This document shows, in pieces, positions 32,215 to 44,830 of a stretch of DNA of 64,000 nucleotides. The stretch lies in assembly GCA_030998225.1 (NCBI GenBank), contig JAPYXD010000308.1:754001-818000 (forward strand), in the 5' to 3' direction. The position numbers were made by a program, and so were the translations under genes. Position 1 is the first letter of the stretch. Each line of letters begins with the position of its first letter. The notes beneath the pieces are model-generated. The model saw only the letters and a program-made list of their open reading frames with translations. It searched no databases and was not told the origin of the DNA. Origin of the DNA: Diplolepis rosae. Its lineage: Eukaryota; Arthropoda; Insecta; Hymenoptera; Diplolepididae.

Positions 32215-33190
32215 TTTGTCTGATCTTTACTTTTAAGCCAACGCTAAAAATGGTCCTGGGTACCTTAACCTTCACTCAACGCCTTAACTAAAACTTTCGG
32301 AGCATTTTATGTATGTTTTGCATCTTTGCAAGATCAATGTACGGCCCTGTTTGCTCCCACAAAGACCCCAGAGATCGAGAAGAGGTCGACAACTCGCTGA
32401 TTAAGGTGGGGGCCGCAAACGGAAGAAGGGGGAAAGAAAGAAATACTCATAGTTGGTGGGGATTTTCTCCCTCTCCCGAGAGACCCAGCCAGATTTCTTT
32501 CAAAGGGCATAATTTCAGTTTTCAAGGACGCGCTTAGCCGCCATCGTCGTTTTCCTTCGTGCAGTTTAACAAAGCGTGTTTTCGATCTGTCGACACTTGA
32601 TCGCGCGTCGCGACTATTAGTACATACTCGAATACTTGCATTTTGTTTATCCGAGTTACAATTCGCACAAGATGCGCATGCTACAAAAGTCACGCGGAGC
32701 TGTCTCTACGGATTTCCATAAGATTTATCGATGGCGTCAATCTGTTTCGTGTAGCGTCAATGCTATGTGCGCGCCCGCGCGCGCATTCTCTTGTTAGGTT
32801 TTTGCAGGAGCGTTAATTTCTCTACCAAAAATTAATAAGCCCTTGAATTATGCATTATGCGAGATTATAACCTTTTCACTTATAATCGTGGTGTGTGAAG
32901 TTCACGTGAGAAAAAAATTTGAAAGTTCTAGGATCATTTCAGTTATAGCGTGTTGAAACAGTCTATTACTTTCGGCTACGATACTAATGCCGTTAGTTTT
33001 ATTTCAAGTGCTTGAGGTATTTCAAAATCTGACATGCAAGTAAGGGATTAGACACTTCACCGCTCTTTCGAGCACTCCTAAAATTGTAGTTTCACTGCCC
33101 GAGATTACGAGATAAGCAGATGCATCTCATTGAAGACAGGTCGACCACTTGTTGCTTTGTCCAACGCCGAAGTTCATTAGCGTCGACAGT
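32215..33190. promoter_or_regulatory. CpG-richer island, possible promoter or 5' exon
   Basis: Base composition changes sharply here: many CpGs, including GCGCGCCCGCGCGCGCATTC near 32768, and an NRF1/ewg-like GATGCGCATGCTAC near 32672. Long frames on both strands (plus 32313-32537; minus 32334-32693, 119 codons) follow from the composition and show no domain. Long AT-rich DNA to the right (33.2-35 kb) would fit a first intron. No splice junction can be proven. Confidence 0.4.
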
Positions 33191-35020
33191 GTTGCCGTTT
33201 TTGTATAATTATTATTATTATTATTTTTTTTTTAGTTTTTGCACTGTTTAAAACTGCTTTTATAAAACCCAATATATTTCTGCAAGGTTTATTAAAAGAT
33301 TTACAATTGGTGGTACCTGACCTTCGTAGTTTTAAAAAGCAAAAATATCGCACCTAGATTTTACTTTGTAATGTTTTTTTTTTTTTTTTTTAGAAATAAG
33401 TTAAGTGTCCTGTGCTTTCAATATCAATTGGTGAAATCTTAGTTTTATGTGAGATTAGCGGGGTGGAGGGGGGGGGGGGTTGTTTGGAAGATGCTCTGCT
33501 TATGTTTTAATACGTATGTTAGTGTGATAATTCGATTTTAGAATATCTAAAATTGAAGTGCATTAACCTTGTATATTACGAGTTTGTGCTGATGAGTGAA
33601 AAAACACAATTGTTTCAAAGTTTTTTTTTATGAATTTATGCAAGTATGTACTCCAGATTGGATAAAATTTTGGTAACTGCATAATTGAACAAATTTTTTT
33701 TTTTTTTCAAGTACATTGTTAGAAACGATCTTGAATCTTGTTAAAAGTAGCATTTGAGCAATTAAGGTTGAAATAAGTTTAGCTAAGATAAAAAGCCGAA
33801 TAACTTATTTGTAGTATGAGTGAAAAATAAAGTATACCTGTTTTTTTTATTTTGTAACTGTTTAACCGAATAATTTTAAGCACTAGAATTTTTCAGAAAC
33901 AAATTTATTTATTTTACGCCTAAAAATACGAAATTTTTGTGTTAAACATTTCTTTGAAAAAAGTCCTCTTTTTAATGCTAAAAAACTAATCCAATAGAGC
34001 TAACAAGAAAAGGGATTTAGTTCCAAGATTTAAAGTATGTATATCCGATACGGAGATTGAATAGATGATTTACAGCATAATAGTAAACATAATAACTAAT
34101 TCAAGGTACAAGCGGAAAAGAATTTTTTGTTCGATAATTCTATTTTCAATTCATTTCGTCTGAACAATTCTTGAATAATTTCAAAATAAAAAAAAAACAT
34201 AATTCATGTTTTATTTGTAATATGAATCAGCTGTTTGGCTTTTAACTATCTTCGCAAGATTTTGCCGAAACCTTAATGTGCTAATATTTGCATAATATTT
34301 AATACTTTATTTAATAAAAGTCTTATCTAATATTTTATTAAGAAACTAAGATATTAGAATTATTAAGTATTTGCCTCGCTAACCAGAGGTGTAATAATTC
34401 CAAACTGGATATTTTTTCCTTCCTTTGGCCCTCAGGATAACTATTTAAAATTGGGAAGACATTTATGGTATGAAACTGTGAACTTTAGACTTAAATTCTA
34501 TAACAATAACGGTATTTTGATTTTTTTTATTTGAATAAAACTAACTATTTTTTCGCATATAATGAATCTATATTGCAAAAGGAATTATATTACAAACTTT
34601 TTTAAAAATTACGCTACAAAAAAAGTTTATGGAAAAAAAGTTTTAAAGTATATAATTTTGATATTTTGGTAGATGAAACATTATTCTATCACGCAATTAT
34701 GTAAATTAAGCTTGATTCCAGTCAGAAATATCTTAAATTTATAGAATAACTGAGTCTTCACGGTCAGGGTAAAGTTGTCAAAAATGAAAATTTAACAAAT
34801 TCTTGTATGTAACTGGAATAAATAAATATTTTGTGTTTTATAGAAAATAAAGCGGATATTACCCATTAGTAGGGCAGATAGATACCTACGCTTGTAAGCC
34901 GTAGGTATGTAGAGAAGTTAAACGATATCGTTTCAAATTTCTTAAGTTTTTTATTTATTGTAAGGTAGGATTAACGGAGAGATAATTTTAGCAAAATTGT
35001 TCACCAACTTTTTTTTTCTA
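33191..35020. other. AT-rich DNA with homopolymer tracts
   Basis: Long T runs (for example 33370-33390) and a G-run at 33465-33479. I see no gene or repeat end. Confidence 0.45.
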
Positions 35021-35024
35021 TTCA

Positions 35025-35605
35025 GGGGGTCGTCCATCTTTGAGCCGAAAATTCATGCCTATTTTCAGAAATTAATTGCAAAGGAACTATTGAAGATAAT
35101 TGAGAAAGTTTTTTTCTTTCTTTTATTGATATATGCTTCGTCTTTTAAAATGTAATTTTGAAAATTAATAATAATTGCACTCGCGACCTTGCAACGTCCT
35201 TGACCTCGTCGCTGCAAGAAATGTTATATGCAACTTTGTGGTAAGACTTCGGCCATCTGAGTAGTCTGAAATAAAAAAAATGAAATATGTCTTTAATTTG
35301 CGTTACCCTGGCTATATTTTCTCGAAGGGGATTTTTTTATTTTGAAATTTGTTAAAATTACGCAATTGTTTATAAAAAATTCGAGTTTTGACCCATTAGA
35401 GGCTGTAAAAATAAAACAAAACAAAGTTCAAAAAAGGCAACTTTTAGGAAATCGCGTTTAAAGATAAATGTCAGTGTAAAGCGTGATTGGAGAAACTTAC
35501 GATTTAATGGGCAATGCCGGGGCCATATTCCTAATAACATCTAGATTCGAAAAATGCAGCAACAAAAAAAATGATTTTTTAAAACCGCGAAGGTGGACGA
35601 CCCCC
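35025..35605. mobile_element. TTAA MITE, ends GGGGGTCGTCCA
   Basis: Left GGGGGTCGTCCATCTTTG and right AAGGTGGACGACCCCC are inverted repeats. The right flank TTAA (35606-35609) is intact and the left flank is TTCA, a one-base change. It is the same family as the fragment at 21232. Interior CGCGTTTAAAGATAAATG is shared. Confidence 0.8.
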
Positions 35606-35609
35606 TTAA

Positions 35610-36484
35610 GGGGTTAAGGTCAATTAAAAATGTCAAAAAATCGATTTGCAGAAAATTGCTTCTGCAGTGGCTGTAAATGAGGCAGAAGGTTCATTATATG
35701 ACCCTGGAATCTATAACGCTATGTAAGTTCAAAACTAAATAGAAAATCTGTATCGCTACAAACTCAAAATCAATATCACGTCGAAACAAAACTAGAATTC
35801 ATTATTTCAAAAATACGCAATTGTGCGAACTCAAAATATCAAAATTACCGAATTTGAACCAAAATAAGCTTTCGAAAATAATCAATGATGAGAACCCAAC
35901 ATATAAAAGTTGAAGGAATTTTTTTTGTTTACATGTAAGGAATACTTGATAGTTTAAACGCGTCTTTTTTATAACAATGTTTTCAAAGTCGATTCTCACG
36001 ACATCTTTGGAGCGACTCAACCGACAGCTTTCAAATTTTAATTACTCATTTAAAATATCAATATTTAGTGTGTGGATGAAGGCATTTTTATTCTGATAAA
36101 TATTTTTTTTATAACCGAAAAGTGCGCTTTTTTTTAAGCGAAAAAAACTTTGACTTTACATACCCGCCATTATGTATAAAATTAAATTTTTTCCTCCAAG
36201 CAGTAGCCAGTACAATTTACTAATGAATCCCGTTGGATTTTTTGATTGGAGATAAGTCAGTTTTAAGCAGCAGTGGGAACCACAGAACGCCTTTTTTACC
36301 CCTTGACAAAATTGCGTGTAACTCGGATATCAATTGATATTTTGCGATGAGAAAATTATTGTAATTTATTTAAACATGTATTACTTAATTGAGTAAACAT
36401 CGATCAAAAAATAAAAAAATCAGTCTTTGAAAAAAAATTCGTGCAAAAAAGCCTTTTTTTGGCTTTTTAATTGACCCTGACCCC
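35610..36484. mobile_element. TTAA element, ends GGGGTTAAGGTCAATT
   Basis: The left end GGGGTTAAGGTCAATTAAAA and right end TTTTAATTGACCCTGACCCC are inverted. TTAA at 36485-36488 is the right flank, and the left TTAA (35606-35609) is shared with the preceding element. There is no transposase. A 72-codon minus frame inside is chance. Confidence 0.8.
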
Positions 36485-36488
36485 TTAA

Positions 36489-37228
36489 GACCAAAACTAG
36501 GCTATTTATGTCTGTTTACATTTACCTTAATTTATTTCAAATTTTCATATGGTGATTTTGGATATTTTGGATGTAAACATGCGGAAACTTGAGCTACTAA
36601 TTCATATAAAGTTGCGAAATTTCCTAATTATCACATCCTCTTAAAAAGATAATAAACCTCGCGAAATTTTTATGATTATTTTCTCTTCACCACTCATTTT
36701 TATTTTATATAGTTTTTACTTTACTTTAATAGAATAAACATTTTGAAAGTTAGTTATTCATTTAACCATGGTGTTAAGTTGATGTAATTCCTTAAAAGTC
36801 TGGGTGTAACAATAGTAGTAATAATTATATATTACATACACATATATAATAATCATTTTTATTACTACTATCTTGAAAGTTTTATTTTTGTTTTTACTAC
36901 AATGAGGAAAAAATGTCTTGAATAACAAAAATATTATTCAGACGAAACAAATAAAACTACAGAATAAGTCCAACTCAATATTACTCTGCTATAAATGAAT
37001 GGCGTAATTGTTTCGATTGTAATAAATGACTGAATGAAACAAATGATTCATTCCATTTATGAAATTTAAATTGAATTATTCATCGCTTTAAAGCAGTGGT
37101 CTGTTGAAAAAATTAAGTTTATTGAATAAAATAAAATATTCCCAAAGAGCATAAAGTTGCCGCGCGTGTGCGGTAATCAATCGAGTTGGGAATCGACTAG
37201 TTCTGCACTCGGTTAACTTATTAGTTTC
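36489..37228. other. Unassigned; small AT hairpin
   Basis: At 36807-36872 ATAGTAGTAATAAT pairs with ATTTTTATTACTACTAT. Otherwise AT-rich, no gene. Confidence 0.4.
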
Positions 37229-37534
37229 TTTACATACCACGAAGGGAGTGTGCTTTCGAGGTCAGGCGCGAAGCAGCAAAGATGATCGGTTCCATGATCG
37301 ATTGATGGTACTACGACATCAACTTACTTTTACAAAATTTACTTTTCTACACTAGCGACGGGAAAGTTTGGAAATATTCAAATTCCAACCTTAATTGTTA
37401 ATTTACCGTGCTTTGCATAACAAAAATGCCACATACTTATTGATTTCGTGGTTGCATCAATCGATCGTGAAACCAATCATTTTAGCTGTTTCGTGCCAGA
37501 TTCCAACATCGCATTCCCTGTTGCGGTATGTAAA
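37229..37534. mobile_element. 306-bp MITE, ends TTTACATACC (copy A)
   Basis: Ends TTTACATACCACGAAGGG / CCCTGTTGCGGTATGTAAA. The arms share CGAAACAGC and GATCGATTGATG-like blocks and are imperfect reverse complements for roughly 90 bp. A second copy lies at 45668. The middle holds ACTAGCGACGGGAAAGTTTG. No coding capacity. Confidence 0.75.
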
Positions 37535-37818
37535 TAAAATAGTATCATAACCGCTCTCGCTTCGTTCGCGTGGCAACTTCATGCTCGATGTCAATCTTCT
37601 GGATCCCTAACTTGGTTAAAAGTGTACTATTTTTCAAGTCTTCTACAACACAAAATATTTTCTCGTAAAATTGAGATGAAATACTTTTTTTCAAGCAGGT
37701 ATGAATTCATCTCTTTTCCGTGCTTGTAGGATGGGCCAAAAATCGCCGTTTTGGCGATTTTTATTGAATTTACACTGTGGACTGCTGTAAATGTCAAAAA
37801 TAGAGTTTCAAAAGATTT

Positions 37819-37905
37819 TTTCTACTAGCGGGCCATAAAGTGGACTTTATTGCCCCGTGCGGGGCAAACAAATCCACTTTCTGACCCTATAGTAGAAAAA
37901 AAATC
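37819..37905. repeat. Compact foldback hairpin
   Basis: TTTTTTCTACTAGCGGGCC pairs with GACCCTATAGTAGAAAAAA, and AAAGTGGA with TCCACTTT. The tip is GCCCCGTGCGGGGC. Total stem is about 35 pairs with small mismatches. It could be a transcription-coupled RNA hairpin or a tiny foldback element. A second short palindrome (AAAATCGCCGTTTTGGCGAT) precedes it at 37739. Confidence 0.6.
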
Positions 37906-38153
37906 GTGTGCAACACGGGAAAAACATTTATTTTACTCGTGTGATTGTTACCCTCACTTTGCTCGGCCATCAAACTTCATACTCGCAAAATAATTTTTTT
38001 TTTTCCCTAGTTGCACAATGTACTATTATGCTTTGAAAAATTGTGATTTTTAAAATAATGCAAAAGTGAAATTTTTATCTATCAGATTATATACTTCTAC
38101 TTTATGTTAAAACTTTTACCATTGGTATTGTAAAAATCAACAAAATTACTGAA

Positions 38154-38760
38154 CACTGAGAAAAAAGAATATTCGAATCAAAGAATATTTCTTTGATTCA
38201 AATAAATGGTTGAGCTGGATGGTGACGATTAAATATTTTTTTAGATCAAAGAAATATTTTTATTGTCTTTAAAAAATGAATAATTCAAGCAAAAAAATGT
38301 TTTTCTAGTACTATTAAATATTCATTAGATTGAATAAATATGTTATTAACATTGTGTAGCAATTATTTGATAAGAGAAGTGAATTCTTTGATGTAAAATG
38401 ATGTGATGCATCTTCAAAGAAACAATACATTAATTCAAAAAAATTTGCATTGGTTCAATTAAATTTGTTTTGCATTCCAATATCTGATTCCTTGTTTGTA
38501 ATGAGCGAATTGTAAATTGAGAGAAATATTTCTTTGAAATGAGGAGATAATTTTTGGTAGGATTAAATAATTATTTGCTCCGAAGATGTGATTTACTGTT
38601 TAAAATGGTCAAGTAGTAAAGTGTATTGAGTAATAATGGATGCAAAGAACGATAATATTGCCTATGGTAAGTTAGAGATTTGTGTCAAAAAGATGTTACT
38701 GATATGAATAAACGTGTTTTGAAATTTAAGAAATATTTCTTAAATTTAAAGTAATATAAA
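38154..38760. mobile_element. CACTGAG-clan element, one end recognisable
   Basis: It begins CACTGAGAAAAAAGAATATT and contains four or more AAATATTTCTTTGA-like motifs in both orientations (38190, 38243, 38520, 38730). The expected right CTCAGTG end is not found, so the right limit is approximate. Confidence 0.45.
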
Positions 38761-38796
38761 CTTCATGAATTGTAAGGAGTCAAGTATAAACGTTGT

Positions 38797-40720
38797 CATG
38801 GTTCTCTTAAATAACAAAAAAATTCTTACCTCAAACCTGTCATTTGTCATCCGATACATACATATATAAACATCATACAATTGCATTCACACCATTCAGT
38901 CGCAGCCAATCATATTTTCTATCACAAATACACTTAAATATACAACTTCGCAAATATAAACCTAATAACTAAAACTTATATATAGGACGATACGCTTTCG
39001 TCGAATCACGCACACGCTCGCTTACAATCCTGAGACGTAAAATTTGGAACTTTCTTATATAGTGACTGCAAGAGTTATTCAGAGCTTGTGAGAGAAATGT
39101 GTCGTGACTAGAGCTTTTGAGCCTCACTCAAGTAAAAATAAATCAACTATTTTTATAAATTAATCATAAAATATTTTTTTAAATTATTATAATTATGATT
39201 ATTGATAAATATATAATATAATTATTAATTAATATTTAGTATACATTTTTATTATAACTACACTGAGAGACTTTTCGTTAGAATAAATCGTAAAAGTGAA
39301 TCATATTTTAGTATAATATCGTTTCAAAGTGAGGCAAACAGGGTTTACGTATCAGAAATTAATATAGTGGTTTTCAAGCGGCGAAATTAATATTTTCGTT
39401 TGAATAAATGGAATATATGTTTTACTAACTGCTATAAAACCTACGAGAATTTGAAATTTACTATATCAAAGTTTCGAAGCGAAACAAAGAATATGTGAAT
39501 CTGAAAACCACTATATGAAAAATCACTCACTCCATCAAAAAGTTTGACCTTCAGAAGGGACGTGTCTCCGGGTTATGGATTGTGGTGTCTTTTTCTAACG
39601 CGTGCGAAGTAAGAGGAAGATAGAGGGGGGAGCTTTGGGCACTCAGAAGAGGGGAGGTTTCAGTGGAAACACATACACAAATTTATTATCATACCTTAGT
39701 TATATTCATATATTTAAGTACACAATGCTACACTATTTATATTCACATACGCTTGAAATTAAATTTCAGAATCGCCTTTGGGTTCGAACCCCCTACTCTA
39801 CCTATATCTACATTAACTAAACGCATTCCTAACGCCTAAAGCCTCTCGGCTATTCTCGCTTGCCATATTCCGAAATAAATGTGGCTTATAAGCCACTACT
39901 GAGTTGGGGGTTGGGCAGACTTGGATTCGAGTCTACGAAGCTATTCGGATAACGTCGGAAGTACTCGGACGACATTCTCAAACAAATTATATGAAAAACC
40001 GAGAATTAATGTTTTGATTTTTGCTGCGCGTCGTGAGGTTTCTGGCAAGTTCATATTCATAATATGAATTTCTCAAACATGCTTTCCAAAATGTGATATT
40101 CATTATTTATCTTATTCAAATTATTTTTAGACAACTTAGTAATCATAATATCATTTTCTCGTACTTTCAATTTCTCGAATAGAGATTCATAATATTTAGT
40201 ATTTAAAATACTACTTTATCTTCTTCATATATTAAAGACCGTTATGACTATATCAAACTTCGATGTCATAATATGAATAAGTATAATAAAGCCTCGGCTT
40301 TCCCCATTTTGAAACGATATTATACGAAATTTTGATTCATCTTTATCATTTACTCTAACGAAAAGTCTCTCAGTGTATACGTATGAAGTTTAATGAAACT
40401 AAATTTTAAAATATATATTCAAAAATAACATTAATATAAACAAGAATCTTGTGTAAAAACATTTAAATGGAAATTCTTTTATTTTCTGTGTTGTATAGTT
40501 TCAAAATATAAATTATACAATTGTGAATTCCAAATTATTATTGTTCCTAAGAAATTTATGTAAAATCTAAATCTTGTGTAGATTTTTGAGATTTTATCTT
40601 ATAAATTTATCAAGACTTTTGCTGTTTGAATTTTTGTAAAATCAATTGAATTTAAAAAACCTAAGTGAAAAATAAAAAAGTAATTATAATTGAATTAAGT
40701 TTTAAATGATATATTTGATA
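38797..40720. mobile_element. E1 repeat copy (ends missing), split by a nested element
   Basis: Sequence from GGTTCTCTTAAATAAC through CGATACGCTTTCGTCGAAT matches the interior of E1. It continues after 40377 with TACGTATGAAGTTTAATGAA. The nested 39261-40375 element interrupts it at a TA. The uninterrupted TATTATAACTACGTATG appears in E1 copy 1 near 11830. Confidence 0.8.
39261..40375. mobile_element. 1.1 kb element, ends CACTGAGAGACTTTTCG
   Basis: Perfect ends CACTGAGAGACTTTTCGTTA and its reverse complement are flanked by TA (39259-39260, 40376-40377). An empty site in a sibling E1 copy confirms insertion. The interior carries two B-box-like strings (GGGTTCGAACCCCC near 39779; GGATTCGAGTCTAC near 39930) that may be SINE pieces. 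The 72-codon frame at 39602 is chance. A second copy starts at 59860. Confidence 0.85.
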
Positions 40721-40734
40721 TTGTGAATCAAAAC

Positions 40735-41390
40735 GAATATTTCCTTTGAAGAGACTGATAAATCTTCAACCCTATGAAATATATTTCACATTTGAAAGTA
40801 TGTATATGTATGTTTATATCAACTATGACAAACAGTTGAATATAGAAAAAAATGGATACTAGGGTGGGACGAATATTTGTTTGGAATGATACATTTCAAG
40901 TTGATAATGAGAGCGAATGTTTCTTAGAACGGGAATGATAAATTTTCAATTCTATAGAAAATATGTTTCAAGTTTAAAAAACATGTAATCATAACAACTA
41001 AGCCAAAAGTTTAAATGGAATAATCAAATTTTATAAACGAAAAATACCACAGTTTTTCCGAAAAAATACTTCTTTCTTTGAAAAAATGGTTTGTTTGGTC
41101 TAAATTATTCCATATTCATAATGCAAGCGAATATTTTCTAGGAGGAATCCAATAAACATTTAATTATACGAAATATGTTTCAAGTTTTAAAAATATGTTA
41201 TCATAACAAATATGGCAAACCTTTAAATTAAATAAACAAATGTTTTAAACAGAAAATATCTACAGTTTTTTCAAAAAAATATTTCTTTCTTTTAAAAAAT
41301 TGGTTTTTTTGGTTTAAATTATTTTATTTAGTTATTTAGTTATTTAGTTATTATTATTATTTATTTTATTATTTTATTTTATTTAGAATT
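40735..41390. repeat. Decayed three-unit tandem repeat and ATTT-rich microsatellite
   Basis: Units start CGAATATTTC (40735), CGAATGTTTC (40914) and CGAATATTTT (41128). Each contains ATATGTTTCAAGTTT and a run of TTCTTTCTTT. About 180-215 bp each. It ends in a TTTAGTTATTTAGTTATT microsatellite (41322-41385). Confidence 0.7.
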
Positions 41391-41790
41391 TGAAAACGGC
41401 TATATAGAGAACGTGTTAACGAGAGGTTAGAAAATTCATTTCAAAGATTGAAGGTATAAGTATGGCTTATTTATATAGATAGATAGATACTTACTGATTT
41501 CAGTACTGGTAATTTGAAATTTCTTCAAAAATGACACTTCAAAACTTCATATAGACACAACATTATTAATTCAGTGTCGAAACCATAAACCTCGCGACCA
41601 AAAAAGCAATGGGCGAGCGCGAAAGACAAATTATATGAAATTCAAAGACTCTGATCACGTGACTTTTCCTCAGGTACGTGCACGCTACTATTTGTAACAT
41701 CTTAAATATTAAAGTTTCATATCTTATATTGTAAATTTCGAATATAATCTGTTATTGGTCATTAATATCTCGTATATTTAAGAGAATATG
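41391..41790. other. No recognisable feature
   Basis: AT-rich DNA between the tandem repeat and the 279-bp hairpin element. No gene. Confidence 0.4.
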
Positions 41791-42069
41791 CACGGAGAAA
41801 CTTTTTTTATCAATTTATACTATAGTATTTTTCAATTTAGGGAAAAACGTATCACTTTGAAAATTTTTGTTGGTAAAAATACTAAACTTTATAATAATGA
41901 TATGAAACTTTAGTATAAACTATGGTAAAATTTGCTATGAACTGTGCTGGAGTTTCATATCATTATTATAAATTTTAGTATTTTTACTAACAAAAATTCT
42001 CAAAGTGATACGTTTTTCCCTAAATTAAAAAATACTATAGTAAAAATTGATATAAAAAGTTTCTCCGTG
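41791..42069. mobile_element. 279-bp full hairpin MITE, ends CACGGAGAAACTTT
   Basis: The arms are near-perfect reverse complements from CACGGAGAAACTTTTTTTAT inwards through AACGTATCACTTTGA, with only a short unpaired centre around 41930. Flanks are TG (left) and TA (right). Confidence 0.9.
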
Positions 42070-43098
42070 TACTAGATATTATGTAGTATAATCCAACTTT
42101 CTAGTATCTCATTTTTAGTATCTATTTTTCTCAGTGTAAGTATAAAATTTAAGTTGAAATTCGTACATAGGCTTTTTCTTGATATGAAGCTAAATATATC
42201 GGTAATTATTTCTATGTTGTATAACGAGTTGAAAACAACATTGTCACAATATGACATACTTTTTTTTTGAATCTACATTCTTAAACGCTAGGATTGCCAA
42301 TTCCCACTTAAATATGTAGATATAACATTTTTTTATTTTTTTATTTTACATTCTTTCATGAAATTATACAACCAAATTTTCGTTGGTATGTAGTGGAATC
42401 TGGAAGAATTTAAATTTAACATGTTTTAAATGTTTTTAACATTTTCTGTATAAATTAAATGGGGAAACTCTAAAAACGTGACATATTATGCGTGTATACG
42501 GTGGGATGAAAACTTGATTTTTTATAGATTTTTTCGCATAGGCTTTTTCTTGATATGAAGGTAAATATATCGGTAATTATTTCTATGTTGTATAGCGAGT
42601 TCAAGACAACATTTTCACAAGATGACATACTTTTGTTTTAAAAATGTACATTCTTAAACGCTAAAATTGCCAATTCCCGCTTAAATATGTAGATATAACA
42701 TTTTTGTACATTCTTTCATGAAATTATACAAGCAAATTTTCTTTGTTATTAAGTCGAATCTGGAAGTATTTAAATTTAACATGTTTTCTTTGGCATAAAT
42801 TGATCAGAGGGCACTTTTGGAAAAAAAAAATATATATAACATTATTTACGTGAGGATAGATTTTTCCTTGGGATTTCTTCCGACTGTGATACTTTTTAAA
42901 CAAGAAGAATGGAAAAATTGACAGTTTTTTTATATAATGAGTTAGAACTTTAAAGAGTGCGTAGTGTTATACTAAAGGTTTTCCCAATTTTGGGTATAGA
43001 CAATTGGATTGCTTATTCAAAATGTACACAAAAATACCTAAATTTTCATATAATATTATACATAAAGTTTTCTTTGGTTTGAGTCTAAATATAAAATA
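42070..43098. repeat. Diverged tandem duplication
   Basis: A block CATAGGCTTTTTCTTGATAT at 42167 recurs at 42537. About 260 bp are shared (GCCAATTCCC, AATATGTAGATATAACATTT). More decayed pieces follow to about 43760. A solo clan end TTTTTCTCAGTG sits at 42125-42136. Confidence 0.65.
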
Positions 43099-43100
43099 CA

Positions 43101-43438
43101 CACTGATAGAAAGGAATGGCTGTTACAACGATATTTATGATTAATTTAACCTTACCTTATTGCTGGCATAGATACAGCAATATGAGATTTGTATTTTAAC
43201 CATCCGATTATAACTGAATAAATATGAACGAATCAACCATATTATTGGTTGCTATGGAAAAATGTATTGTTCGCCTTCCCATATTATATTTCTGATTCGA
43301 CCAGTTTCACTTACAATATTTTGATTTCTGTATTTAACATCCTGCATTGTTCAGAGAGACATATTATTTTATAAATACAATTATAAATTCCCAACCTACA
43401 ACCGAATGGCTAAAACTCCCGAACCATTTCTATGAGTG
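43101..43438. mobile_element. 338-bp CACTGA-clan MITE
   Basis: Ends CACTGATAGAAAGGAATGGC and CCATTTCTATGAGTG are imperfect inverted repeats. They are flanked by CA on both sides (43099-43100; 43439-43440). No coding. Confidence 0.65.
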
Positions 43439-43440
43439 CA

Positions 43441-44642
43441 TATGTAAATATTTCTTTGGTTTGAAGCGAATGATAATAACATTAATTCCGTATAAAATAC
43501 TTTAAGAAAGGCATTTTTGGAATTAACTGCCAATTTTGGCTTGAATAAGTAGGTGTAAAAATTTTTTTTTAGAAAAAATCTTTTTTGAGCACAGAATTAT
43601 AGGTCGAAGTTTCTTTAGTATAAACATTAACATTTTTTTGGTTATACAGTAATTTTTGCAACAAGCTGAGTTGAAAAAGTGGAGAAATTAAGATTATAAA
43701 TTATAAATTTTGTAAAGAAATTAAGTTGGATGTTGCAAGTGTACATGAAATGTGTCTACAATTTTTTGCCTAGCTTTGTGCATGGAATTGTACATCTAAA
43801 TTTTCGGTTTTTATAGAAGAACTTTTGAAATGGATAAACACTTTTAATACACATTAGATCAGAAAAAATCTTTTTTATATATAAATAAAGGCGTAAAAAC
43901 CGCAAAACAATATTCTAGGGTGGATATATTGTTTTTAAAAGTAAATTTTCCTTATTTCAGATTATGATTTTTTTTAATTTCTCGTGTATGTGATTGTTAT
44001 TGCGGTTTAACATATAAATTTATCAGTATAGTATGATTCTGTGGAAAATTTTACAAAATCGTGTCTAGAAGTGAGCGACTGTACATTTGTCAATTTTTAT
44101 CGTCGCACTCGTTACGCACACTATTATACGTTTGGTAGCTTCTGTTATTAAGTTCTTGAAACAATATTGACATAAATTTATCCCATATATTTTTATTGAT
44201 TTTTTCATATGTAACCTTACATAATTTCATAAATAATTTTTAGATTATATTTAAAAAATTACGTATGATTGTCACATCCGTTACAATGGAATTAACCTAA
44301 AGTAAGTAGGTGTGACACTACAAATGTGAATTCAATCTTCTTAAAATTATTTGAGCTTTAAGAAATGCATTCTCACAACGAAATTCGCGTTCCGAATCCA
44401 ACAATAAATAGTCTGTCCTGTCTAAGAATCCAAACAGAAGACAGATCGTTCGTCAGTATAAGGTAAGTGAACATCTTTGAACTACTTGATTACTAGATTT
44501 GATGTCTACTTCCAGATGTTAACGCGAATACAACAATGTTATCAGCTTCATATAGATTTTTTTTCAACAATGGTTCCAAACTGACTACCCTTTTCCTTGA
44601 GAACTATGAGCAATGTTGACCTGTCTACCTTGTCTACTTGCA
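43441..44642. other. No recognisable feature
   Basis: AT-rich. Faint repeats related to the 42070 block continue to about 43760. No gene is supportable. Confidence 0.4.
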
Positions 44643-44830
44643 CACTGAGAAAAAAATGCTATTGAATCAAAAGCATTTCTTTCCAAAAGGATGTATACTA
44701 TTAATTCGTAAAAATATACTACAAGAACCAATAAATATCTTACTAATTCTATAGCATATTGATTTGAACCCATGATATACATGCTTTTGGAAAGAAATGC
44801 TTTTGATTCAATAGCATTTTTTTCTCAGTG
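44643..44830. mobile_element. 188-bp CACTGAG MITE, best copy
   Basis: Complete ends CACTGAGAAAAAAATGCTAT and its near-exact reverse complement, with CA flanks on both sides. Centre CAAGAACCAATAAATATCTT. Relatives: 53659-53845, 17024-17196 and 2621-2812. Confidence 0.9.

Noticed and set aside
32334..32693. 119-codon minus frame in the CpG island, cysteine-rich N-terminus
   Set aside because: An overlapping plus frame is also open, so the openness follows from GC content. No family recognised.
39778..39945. Two B-box strings as Pol III genes
   Set aside because: No matching A boxes or tRNA fold around GGGTTCGAACCCC or GGATTCGAGTCTA. They lie inside a DNA element.
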